From positions 1-64,000 of the forward strand of contig VWYX01000392.1 in the NCBI GenBank assembly GCA_013396525.1: a DNA stretch of 64,000 nucleotides, given 5' to 3'. The DNA is from Chaetorhynchus papuensis (taxonomy: Eukaryota > Chordata > Aves > Passeriformes > Rhipiduridae). The translations under genes were made by a program, and so were the position numbers. This document shows positions 30,101-35,130 of this stretch, in pieces; the first letter of the stretch is position 1; the number at the start of each line of letters is the position of its first letter. The notes under the pieces were generated by a model. It had not been told where the DNA came from. It searched no databases and saw nothing but the letters and a program-made list of their open reading frames with translations.

Positions 30101-33100
30101 TGTGTGAACAATCAATTACAAGCAGCAATATTAGCTTGGCATAAAAATACCCAGTACTGCTACAAAGTCTCCATCACGCTCATTTTCTATCCTCTCCTGT
30201 ATGCCCTACAAAAACACTAAGAGGCATAAATTACAAGTATTTATGCTCATGCACAGACAGATTTACTTTAGTCCAGCTTCTTTTACATTTCAAATGAGAC
30301 CTGTTTAGGTCACAATTTATGCACGTCTCATAATAAAAATCAAAACTTTATTTACATGTGCAAAACTAACTTGGAGTCTGAGCCACAGCACCCAGCTTTG
30401 TAAGGAATGAATGGTGCAGGCTAAAAGTCAGTCTCAAATGATTTAGTTCAGTATTTACAAGCAATTTCTGCATCGATTAACTTTTGAATCCATCCAACAG
30501 CATATGAAGAATGTACTGAACATTGATTCCCTTCACGTTTTTTTCATTCCCTCACTTACAAGTTTTGTTTTAGTGTCAGAGCAAGTCTCCACTCCAGCTC
30601 CTTCTCCCTCTCCAGCTCAGTGCACAGTCGGCTGCTCAAGGCCTGCAGGCGCGACACGGCTGCGCTGGTAACGTTAGAGAGAAACAATCAGAAGGAAACA
30701 TGAACACAGCCCCCCTGCAAGGTCAGCAAGAATAAGGCTCTAAGGCTCAGATTTATTCATCAGAATCCCAGCAATTTATGCAGCCTCTTGTTTAACCTCC
30801 TAAGTGTCCATTCTTGAGGCAGAGCTTTCTTTAAACTCTCACACACTGGTTGAAAGGACCAGATGAGAATTTCAAAAGCACTGACCAGTACCTCAATGCA
30901 ACTATTCATTTCTCAGACTGATAAAAGTAGTACTATTCATGAAGATAAGCGTAGGTGAACCTAGAGAACCTAGACTGATTTTGCTTTTAAAATGGTATTA
31001 CAATATTCCATACACTTAGCCTACAACTGCAGCATTCCCACACAGATATTTTCCTTCTCTCCTCAGGAAAACTAGCAGACAGGGTACTACAGGATCCACA
31101 GACAGTGGCCTGACTGTACTCAACATAAACTCCCATCCTCTAAATGAAAATTGGATCTTCTACCTGCAGTTATTCCTCTAACTTCAACATTTCTGTATTG
31201 GCATTGGTAGTGCTAATGGCAGCCAGGATTTGCATTATTGCTAAAACACAATGACTTTGAACTTCATAAGCCAAAAATCTATCAAGCCTTCTCACTCCAC
31301 TAGTCACTTGCTAAATGTAGGAGATTGGGAGAATTGCTATTTTTTACATCTCTAGACCTCTCCATGTGATAAGGATAAACACTACACTGCTTTTCTGTCT
31401 TTGCTGGGTTTTGTTACTGTCTCTGAGATCCCACTTGCACCACCTCAGGAGGCTCATTTGCATCAGCTCATCAGTTTTGTTTAAGCAGCTCTCCCGTTCT
31501 GGCAGTTAACCTGCCTTCCTTTCTCTCATTCATCGCTGCTCTAACCTGGAGATTAACACAGGTTAGAAATGCAGCTGCAAAGTTTGTTCACAAGCCTCTG
31601 GCTCCTGGTACACAAGCCACCCACTGCTTTCTATTTAAACCAAATGTGAAGAGTACAGTAAATTGCCTCCCACTTGATAGCACAAGTGTTTCAGAGCAGC
31701 TCCTGTATGCAGAGCTACTCCTGAAAGGCATTCCTGCATTCCAGAACAACACAGGAAAGAAATGGCGCATGTGTGTGCATATTTATAAAAATACATGCAC
31801 ACACAGATATATAAATCCTGACTGAGTAATCACCAGAAGCAAAGCCATGACCTCCAGGAGTGCCACAGCACCTTGACTCATCAGACTGAATAGAAGACTG
31901 AGACCCTGACAGACATAATTGACAGCAGTGGGCTAGGCTGATTCAATACCTGTTGTTCCATTTTAAAATATATGCCTCTTTCCTACCCATTCCCAAATTT
32001 CCACCTCTTTCTGCTCTTATCTCATTAATTACACACAGATGAACATAGTGGATGCCTGTAATCCTTGGTATCCAGAAATACTCTCTACCTACACATTGCC
32101 AGCCTCCTCCTCTCTCTCTATTTCCATGTCTACATGATCCAGCTGCTTTGCCAGCATCTTGCTCCGCAGCCGACAGGCACTCAGCGTGTCACTGCAAGAA
32201 ACAAACACAGCCTTTATATTTTGTAGGTTCTTTTCTCTCCCCAGTGAAACTCTTCTTTTTGGGGGCAAGATTCACAGCCAGGATTCCTGTCAGATATACA
32301 GTTCTATAAACTCAAGTATTTATGAGAGGTACAGTAGTTGTTGGTGATTTGTGTTGATGGATTCTGTTTGCTTAAACACTAACCTGGTTTTTTGGACGGC
32401 CAGTTCCTTTTCCCAGACTATGTCATCGAGAAATTGGAGGTTCCTCTGTGAGGCTGATATGCGAATTTTGTCTGCAGACTTCAGAGGCTGAATGGTACCA
32501 ATGTTGCCCAAACAGAGTTCTGAGCTTTGCCTTTGAATTGGAACACACGATCAACAAAGAAACATAACGAGAAATTGTAGTTATGTAAAGTTTGTGTGAC
32601 ATCCTTACATTCTTGCTTTCTGTTTTATTCTAGCAGATCTGTTACAAATAAGACCATTATAAATAAGGATAAACATGAACACAAACTGCACAGGAAGTTT
32701 GCATGCATGGACTTAAGCGAGGATTTTCAGACCTGGATATTTAATGGTGAAAATTTATACCCTCATTTAATGCACCAATGATGTGTCTTTGTTTTTGAAA
32801 TGCCTGTGGCTCCTCTTGATCCCACCTTGGGTTTGCAATTTTAGTGTTCCTGATCAATAGTTTACAATTTTAACAGGAACATTTTAAACTAGTTTAAGAC
32901 ATGTCATACACAGCTGGTCACTCAACACCACAGAGAAAATTCCTGTTTGAACTGGAACAAGGTATTTACCTGCTAGAATCAGACTGGTCTCCAACATCTT
33001 CAGAAGTGTCCTTGTTTTCCATCTTGCCACCAGCAGCCAACTCTTCTTCCAGCTCATATTCTAGCAGATATTGAAACAACAGCTTAATAAAGACACTGTG

Positions 33101-33883
33101 AATTTTAAAATGCTAAGCTTTCTACACTTGCTGTCAAGTCACAGCGTGGAGAATCAGAGATGGCATTTTATAGCATTAGTGCATCATACATTAAAAAATT
33201 CATATGGCAAACCACACAGGACTATTGTACACCTGCAAATGAACAGGAGAATGTTCTCTGCCTTCATGTGGAAGTGTCACCAAGAATCCCACTTATGTGG
33301 GAAAATCCCAGAAAGAACAGGGAGGGGAACAAGGGAGATAATGCATTGTCAGGTTCTGGCCAACAATCTAACATGTTTATCTTACATTAAGTTTACATTA
33401 ATGTCAGTTTTTTGTGAGTTATCAAAACAATTCATTTTCACCTTCCCAGTGTTCTTCCACACCAGGGAGCTGACCAGTTGCATCTTCTTTTTCTTCCTCT
33501 TCTTGTCTTTCTTCTTCTTCTTCTTCCTCTTCTTCTCTTTCCTTCTCTTCTTCTCTTTCTTCGTCCTCTTCTTGTCTTTCTTCTTCTTCCTCTTCTTGTC
33601 TTTCTTCTTCTTCCTCTTCTCTTTCTTTTTCCTCCTCTTCTCTTTCTTCTTCTTCTTCTTCCTCTTCTCTTTCTTTTTCCTCCTCTTCTCTTTCTTCTTC
33701 TTCCTCTTCTCTTTCTTTTTCCTCCTCTTCTTGTCTTTCTTCTTCTTTCTCTTCTTCTCTTTCTTTTTCCCCCTCTTCTTGTCTTTCTTCTTGTTCCTCT
33801 TCTTGTTCTTCTTCCTCCTCTAGAAACACTAGAGGAGATATCTGCTGTTCTCCCTCACTATAACTGGTCTCATGATCTTCCAT
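26..33883 (-). CDS. CFAP74: CFAP74, cilia and flagella associated protein 74 (36 coding exons, 3' end cut by window edge)
   Basis: CFAP74 is a component of the central apparatus of motile cilia; its Chlamydomonas counterpart FAP74 belongs to the C1d projection with FAP46, FAP54 and FAP221. I assembled 36 minus-strand coding exons, each listed separately, all bounded by AG acceptors and GT donors with consistent phases, for about 1678 codons without an internal stop. In order they encode a short acidic N-terminus, a Glu-rich tract (residues 22-133), a Lys/Glu/Arg/Gln-rich coiled-coil-like region (about 180-550), and Ig-like ASH/MSP domains from about residue 665. Five domains show the pattern FG, then G, then a LTN or VEN strand (exons 13, 16, 22, 28-29, 31). 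Signature matches to the vertebrate protein include VQPNDGFG, VGVHPPLELS, PHNTLYLEL and FSPDHESLY. The start is the ATG at 33883-33881, the first Met in its exon, beginning MED as in human. The human protein is 1584 aa by memory; the excess here is mostly the Glu tract. The final C-terminal exon or exons are missing from the window. The identification is very sure; individual exon edges are inferred. Confidence 0.95.
578..699 (-). CDS. CFAP74: CFAP74 coding exon 35 (residues 1593-1633)
   Basis: The acceptor is TTTGTTTAG and the donor AAGAAG followed by GTGAGG. It encodes REALRSLLLLLEYVEG and ITVGAMQ, moderately similar to human EELRPILVTLDY. Entry phase 1, exit phase 0. Confidence 0.88.
1484..1622 (-). 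CDS. CFAP74: CFAP74 coding exon 34 (residues 1547-1593)
   Basis: The acceptor is CTCACCCAG and the donor AAAGAG followed by GTAAAAG. It encodes IHLKGAARDHPMFVEGGVP, then LDVPVESLA. Exit phase is 1. Confidence 0.94.
2462..2616 (-). CDS. CFAP74: CFAP74 coding exon 33 (residues 1495-1546)
   Basis: The acceptor is GTTTACCAG and the donor GGCAAG followed by GTGAGAC. It encodes GTQNYNGFSVFRVSPTEG and DFVVTFSPDHESLYYSD, highly conserved with human. Exit phase is 0. Confidence 0.95.
3156..3285 (-). CDS. CFAP74: CFAP74 coding exon 32 (residues 1452-1495)
   Basis: The acceptor is ATGTCACCAG and the donor ATTGTTG followed by GTAAAC. It encodes IENTSPLTLPFSVQLESLS and PSFLTSSVQRTEIVG. Entry phase 0, exit phase 1. 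Confidence 0.94.
3592..3776 (-). CDS. CFAP74: CFAP74 coding exon 31 (residues 1390-1451; tandem acceptor)
   Basis: The acceptor is a CAGCAG tandem, so the exon may start at 3776 or 3773. I took the first AG because it restores an Ala-Gly-Gly that I recall in human. The donor is ATCAAG followed by GTAAGG. It encodes FLETLDIQVAKTKLSL and VLDMGYVMARDTV, an ASH-type segment. Exit phase is 0. Confidence 0.88.
4033..4089 (-). CDS. CFAP74: CFAP74 coding exon 30 (residues 1371-1390)
   Basis: The acceptor is GATTCTCAG and the donor AGCCAG followed by GTGAAA. This 57-base exon encodes LLNPNGPFLLV, matching human LLNPNGPFVLL. Phase is 1 on both sides. Confidence 0.9.
4324..4398 (-). CDS. CFAP74: CFAP74 coding exon 29 (residues 1346-1371)
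   Basis: The acceptor is ATTCCTTGCAG and the donor GGAGCAC followed by GTGAGC. It encodes MMKRITVENISPGKLEVS, the second strand of the domain begun in exon 28. Phase is 1 on both sides. Confidence 0.9.
4752..4861 (-). CDS. CFAP74: CFAP74 coding exon 28 (residues 1309-1346)
   Basis: The acceptor is TCCCTCCAG and the donor TTGTAG followed by GTATGG. It encodes SPHNTLYLELHCPAVAP and AADFGDIFVG, starting another ASH domain. Exit phase is 1. Confidence 0.94.
5246..5365 (-). CDS. CFAP74: CFAP74 coding exon 27 (residues 1269-1309)
   Basis: The acceptor is ATTCTTATAG and the donor CTGCAG followed by GTGGGTG. It encodes AAQASLMRSFRGSFNKY, then IIPCSVASG, equivalent to human AARATLTRAF and VVPCVVASG. 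It contains no ATG-started ORF of note and was found by homology and by the required phase (2 on both sides). Confidence 0.9.
6595..6740 (-). CDS. CFAP74: CFAP74 coding exon 26, lysine-rich linker (residues 1221-1269)
   Basis: The acceptor is TCCCCTCAG and the donor CCTGA followed by GTAAGTG. It encodes a Lys/Ser-rich low-complexity linker (TGKKKKDAKKERRKSS) with little similarity to mammals. The frame is set by phase 0 from exon 25 and phase 2 into exon 27; a second frame is also open through most of the exon. Confidence 0.78.
7381..7488 (-). CDS. CFAP74: CFAP74 coding exon 25 (residues 1185-1220)
   Basis: The acceptor is ACATTCCCAG and the donor GCACAA followed by GTAAGG. It encodes RVSFRPALSDQRIGEEAARR, parallel to human VAFRPRLPEKLIRQEA. 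Phase is 0 on both sides. Confidence 0.9.
7957..8233 (-). CDS. CFAP74: CFAP74 coding exon 24 (residues 1092-1184)
   Basis: The acceptor is TATTTTTAG and the donor GGGCAG followed by GTAAAT. It encodes FKLSCKAVGVHPPLELSHS, RFAATAL, VGPTSFEFHVP and ITPSVGTVLPGQ. At 277 bases it is the longest exon after exon 1. Exit phase is 0. Confidence 0.95.
8822..8955 (-). CDS. CFAP74: CFAP74 coding exon 23 (residues 1048-1092)
   Basis: The acceptor is CATTTTGAAG and the donor AACAG followed by GTGTGT. It encodes FVEVQPNDGFGIILPLESL and LTCRTEINR. Exit phase is 2. Confidence 0.95.
10168..10341 (-). CDS. CFAP74: CFAP74 coding exon 22, ASH-like domain (residues 990-1047)
   Basis: The acceptor is TTGTTTCAG and the donor CCAGAG followed by GTATGG. 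It encodes FTVHAIVTTSDLEISPAQ, NFGYCTIYEAV and LPQEFGFVGLP. Phase is 0 on both sides. Confidence 0.95.
10688..10775 (-). CDS. CFAP74: CFAP74 coding exon 21 (residues 960-989)
   Basis: The acceptor is GATTTTCAG and the donor GACAAG followed by GTCAGG. It encodes SLPEDAGSYFNAETGILEAP, the human equivalent being SLPEDAGRYF. Exit phase is 0. Confidence 0.93.
10776..13745. other. CFAP74 intron between exons 20 and 21
   Basis: A 3 kb intron with no repeat I can name. Several short open stretches on the minus strand look exon-like (about 10.98, 12.7-12.9 and 13.2-13.3 kb), but their phases do not fit between exons 20 and 21 (see the rejected list). Confidence 0.7.
13746..13874 (-). CDS. CFAP74: CFAP74 coding exon 20 (residues 917-960)
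   Basis: The acceptor is GTTTGCAG and the donor CCCAG followed by GTAACC. It encodes LRLKFEVCRELSKHMELL and KTGYIQAQSSFS. Phase is 2 on both sides. Confidence 0.94.
13875..16414. other. CFAP74 intron between exons 19 and 20
   Basis: A 2.5 kb intron. Overlapping open frames of 144 (+) and 148 (-) codons near 15.4-15.96 kb have no recognisable domain. The flanking exons join contiguously with the human protein, so no exon is expected here. Confidence 0.7.
16415..16536 (-). CDS. CFAP74: CFAP74 coding exon 19 (residues 877-917)
   Basis: The acceptor is CCCTGCCAG and the donor AGCAG followed by GTGAGC. It encodes VDVPIWVPQPSVDLRMC and YQDSVEVRS. It is GC-rich relative to flanking introns. Exit phase is 2. 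Confidence 0.94.
16537..17534. other. CFAP74 intron between exons 18 and 19
   Basis: A 1 kb intron with a GC-richer patch at about 16.85-17.05 kb. I see no exon, repeat or RNA gene in it. Confidence 0.7.
17535..17657 (-). CDS. CFAP74: CFAP74 coding exon 18 (residues 836-876)
   Basis: The acceptor is GTTGTTCAG and the donor AGACCA followed by GTGAGTG. It encodes VTEGEIGPFSSVKIPVLF and VPGDVRAEF, nearly identical to human over this stretch. Phase is 0 on both sides. Confidence 0.94.
18114..18226 (-). CDS. CFAP74: CFAP74 coding exon 17 (residues 798-835)
   Basis: The acceptor is TTTCCCCAG and the donor GGAAAG followed by GTAATG. It encodes an acidic linker (LDTENAADLVELSPKE) ending IMLGK, equivalent to human ITLGE. 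Entry phase 1, exit phase 0. Confidence 0.88.
19951..20008 (+). mobile_element. CR1-like LINE 3' fragment (short, diverged)
   Basis: The sequence GGTTGGAGCAGAGGATCTTC, followed by a CCAAGTCCTTTCTGACCTGA-like stretch and then CTGTGACTCTG, resembles the 3' end of avian CR1 LINEs. It is short and diverged, with no visible target duplication. It lies inside the CFAP74 intron between exons 16 and 17, antisense to the gene. Confidence 0.45.
20034..20107. repeat. Perfect-spacing tandem duplication, 2 x 37 bp
   Basis: Two adjacent 37-base copies (20034-20070 and 20071-20107) run from AACATTTCTATTCC to TTGAACCC. I see one mismatch (TGTTGAA against TTTTGAA). The high identity suggests a recent local duplication. 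It lies about 50 bases from the chosen CFAP74 exon 16 donor. Confidence 0.9.
20160..20283 (-). CDS. CFAP74: CFAP74 coding exon 16 (residues 757-798; 3' edge uncertain)
   Basis: The acceptor is CTTCTCACAG. It encodes DKELLDFGSLVVGET and PISLTN, a clear ASH strand pair. I chose the donor GCAG followed by GTGCCA because it leaves one base, as exon 17 requires. Other GT sites lie further 3' in an open frame, and human has extra residues here, so a longer exon or an unseen small exon is possible. Confidence 0.75.
20406..20495 (-). CDS. CFAP74: CFAP74 coding exon 15 (residues 727-756)
   Basis: The acceptor is GTTTTCTAG and the donor TGCATT followed by GTAAGG. It encodes INEGLEGEVMFMAQTG and VPLKCTVKTC. 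Phase is 0 on both sides; length 90. Confidence 0.92.
20857..20923 (-). CDS. CFAP74: CFAP74 coding exon 14 (residues 704-726)
   Basis: The acceptor is ATCTTCACAG and the donor CCAATG followed by GTAAGTG. It encodes FDPPGKVFSGMSCEFLVTF, the continuation of the ASH-like domain. It is only 67 bases long and was found from phase and family match. Confidence 0.92.
20924..23719. other. CFAP74 intron between exons 13 and 14
   Basis: A 2.8 kb intron. The flanking exons join in phase within one conserved ASH-like domain, so nothing is missing. No recognisable element is seen. Confidence 0.75.
23720..23838 (-). CDS. CFAP74: CFAP74 coding exon 13, first ASH-like domain start (residues 665-704)
   Basis: The acceptor is GCATTCCAAG and the donor GTTCA followed by GTAAGTA. 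It encodes DFDVGQIYKKKI and NYCRLVGI, the opening strands of an ASH/MSP-type domain. Exit phase is 2. A 2.8 kb intron follows. Confidence 0.93.
24308..24478 (-). CDS. CFAP74: CFAP74 coding exon 12 (residues 608-664)
   Basis: The acceptor is CCTTATCAG and the donor TTCAAG followed by GTCAGTG. It encodes VPKAEDPTR and later HKQTVPGREHKGCAFHSKP, matching human HKQVVWGREFQGRPFNSKP. Phase is 0 on both sides. Confidence 0.93.
25126..25308 (-). CDS. CFAP74: CFAP74 coding exon 11 (residues 547-607)
   Basis: The acceptor is TTCCCCAAAG and the donor CACAAG followed by GTAAATG. It encodes an acidic linker ending PEFPGLWSRQYDLHK, parallel to human PEISGLWNEDYK. The length of 183 keeps phase 0 on both sides. 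Confidence 0.9.
25699..25906 (-). CDS. CFAP74: CFAP74 coding exon 10 (residues 477-546)
   Basis: The acceptor is GGATTACAG and the donor GCACAG followed by GTAATC. It encodes FRELQKSRKMEIVSRILQE, matching the human ISRILKE segment, then a basic linker. Exit phase is 0. Confidence 0.92.
26422..26579 (-). CDS. CFAP74: CFAP74 coding exon 9 (residues 425-477)
   Basis: The acceptor is CTTTCATAG and the donor AAAGA followed by GTAAGTG. It encodes an Ala/Glu/Lys-rich helix ending QQEHEKKK. Entry phase 0, exit phase 2. Confidence 0.92.
27292..27394 (-). CDS. CFAP74: CFAP74 coding exon 8 (residues 390-424)
   Basis: The acceptor is TTGCTTACAG and the donor AACAGG followed by GTACTG. It encodes EHMERRIQAVLSLKTSI, ending in ASNR, like human SANR. 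Exit phase is 0. Confidence 0.92.
28610..28720 (-). CDS. CFAP74: CFAP74 coding exon 7 (residues 353-390)
   Basis: The acceptor is GCTTTGCAG and the donor GCAAG followed by GTGGGG. It encodes the conserved KKILEDAKKNHEKAVCFL helix. Phase is 2 on both sides. Confidence 0.93.
29266..29439 (-). CDS. CFAP74: CFAP74 coding exon 6 (residues 295-353)
   Basis: The acceptor is TTTTAAAG and the donor GAGAA followed by GTAAGAG. It encodes a long charged helix (VEMWQIKTEQG at its start, RRRTQE at its end). Phase is 2 on both sides. Confidence 0.92.
30560..30664 (-). CDS. CFAP74: CFAP74 coding exon 5 (residues 260-295)
   Basis: The acceptor is ACGTTACCAG and the donor AACTT followed by GTAAGTG. It encodes AAVSRLQALSSRL and a Glu/Lys-rich helix, colinear with the human AAVGRLQAVSRRL segment. 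Confidence 0.92.
30665..32092. other. CFAP74 intron between exons 4 and 5
   Basis: A 1.4 kb intron with no gene or repeat I can identify. The junction is supported by the conserved AGN-x-AAV sequence spanning it. Confidence 0.75.
32093..32191 (-). CDS. CFAP74: CFAP74 coding exon 4 (residues 227-260)
   Basis: The acceptor is TTCTTGCAG. The donor must be placed at AATGT followed by GTAGGT; reading four bases further would meet an in-frame TAG. With this donor the join to exon 5 gives AGNVAAV, matching AGNMAAV of the human protein. Coiled-coil-like segment. Confidence 0.9.
32384..32530 (-). CDS. CFAP74: CFAP74 coding exon 3 (residues 178-227)
   Basis: The acceptor is ATTCAAAG and the donor ACCAG followed by GTTAGT. 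It opens the helical coiled-coil-like region (for example RNLQFLDDIVWEKEL). Phase is 2 on both sides. Confidence 0.85.
32970..33060 (-). CDS. CFAP74: CFAP74 coding exon 2 (residues 148-178)
   Basis: The acceptor is TATCTGCTAG and the donor AGCAG followed by GTAAAT. It encodes an acidic, poorly conserved stretch beginning EYELEEELAAGG. Entry phase 1 and exit phase 2 match both neighbours. Confidence 0.85.
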
Positions 33884-33910
33884 GCTGGCAGTTCTTTCCA
33901 AATGACCAGG
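33442..33910 (-). CDS. CFAP74: CFAP74 coding exon 1 (start codon and Glu-rich tract, residues 1-148)
   Basis: The acceptor is TTTTTATCAG and the donor GAAG followed by GTGAAA. Bases 33910-33884 are 5' UTR; the ATG is at 33883-33881. The first 21 residues are followed by about 112 residues made almost only of Glu with Arg, Lys and Gln, then a short acidic tail ending EEHWE. The exon leaves one base for the next codon (phase 1). The nine codons ahead of the ATG are open, so an upstream in-frame start in exon 1 cannot be excluded. Confidence 0.85.
33485..33820. repeat. Purine/pyrimidine-strand-biased coding repeat (GAA/GAG/AGA-rich)
   Basis: About 336 bases are almost pure pyrimidine on the plus strand (TTC, TCT, CTC units) and pure purine on the minus strand, where they are CFAP74 codons for Glu, with Arg, Lys and Gln. 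Imperfect units of the form R-EEEE-K-ER recur. Such tracts are prone to length change by slippage and to assembly error. Confidence 0.9.
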
Positions 33911-34849
33911 CTGATAAAAAGAAGAATATGTTTTACACATCAAATCTCCAACAACTTGCAATAGTGGTGACTATCTCTGGAGGTGAATTCACAGCATTCA
34001 GTACATACTTAATGCATATGAAATAACTGGATACAACCACACACCTCTGTGTTAGTTACATATTTTGAGTATCGACTATAAGAAATCTCTTTGCAAAAAG
34101 CAAGGATTTATTTATTTTGGCATTTATTTTTTTAAAAAATAACAATCAGGTCAGTAATAAAACAAACCTTCTGAATGTATTTTAGCCACTTAGACAATGA
34201 CTTCACCCCAAATGATTTGGGCACAACTTCAACAAACACTATTTGCTCTTGAATCTCGTGGAGTTTTCCAATATAAAGTAAACCGTTTCCAAATGTTGTT
34301 ACCATTTATTAGAATTCAGTAAATTCTGCATGTCATCTAGAATGAGTTATTACCACATGGCTAGGCATTTCACATCTTACTCACAGAGAGACTTGGACGT
34401 ATGATTAATTTTAACGAAGGTGGCTCAGCTTTGAGTGCGTTTATGTAAATCCTTCTGCAGAACTTAAGACCATCAACTAAAAGAGAGCATCTATTTTCTT
34501 CAGTTAAGGAGCAGAGAAAACACACTCCAGGATTTGAAGTACGGAGGAATGAGTAAATGATAGGAACCACCTTAAAGCCAAGCAGAAATCCTACGCTGGC
34601 CTACGGTTGATTTAGAGATGTTGGTGGCACAAGAAGTGGCACAAACATCAAACGAGCTGCCAACGCAGCAGCGATCCCAACGCTTTTAGCCAAACCACTG
34701 AGCTGTGACGTTGTGTGGCTCCATCTCCCAAATAACAAAGTTTTAGATAAATTAGGCCGAGATGCACAGCACGGCACAAGGTCCCAGCCCTCCCACAGGA
34801 CACCCCGGGGCAGGCTCGGTGCTGCCAGCGCTGTCCCCTCACGGCTCAC

Positions 34850-35100
34850 CGCGGTCAGGCCCCGGCCGGCTCCTCACGGCCCCGCCGCGCTGCCACGGCA
34901 ACGGCGCCAACCACGCGCGCGGGGGCGCCGCGCCCGGACGGCCGCGAGCCGCCCTCAGCCAGCCTGGGCGCGGGGCAGCGCTGCGGGCGCGGCTCGCCGG
35001 GTCCCCCCCGCCCGCCCGCGGGGTGATGCGGCCCGGCCGGGCGGGGGGCCTGGCTGCGCTGGGGGTCCGGTGTCCGTGGGCCGCGGTCCCTGGGCCGGGG
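34850..35100 (-). promoter_or_regulatory. CFAP74: Probable CFAP74 promoter CpG island and non-coding first exon
   Basis: This stretch is very GC- and CpG-rich, unlike the AT-rich DNA on both sides. On the minus strand it ends in a good donor (GACCGCG, then GTGAGC) with the exon edge at 34850. That suits a 5' UTR exon spliced to the acceptor beside 33910, where the exon holding the start ATG begins. The transcription start within the island cannot be placed from sequence; the upper bound given here is approximate. Confidence 0.55.
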
Positions 35101-35130
35101 GCCGGTGTCCGGGGCCCGGTGTCCGAGGTC

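Noticed and set aside
33071..33823. 250-codon plus-strand frame rich in Phe/Leu/Ser, and a 182-codon Leu/Pro one beside it
   Set aside because: Both are antisense read-through of the CFAP74 Glu-rich purine tract.
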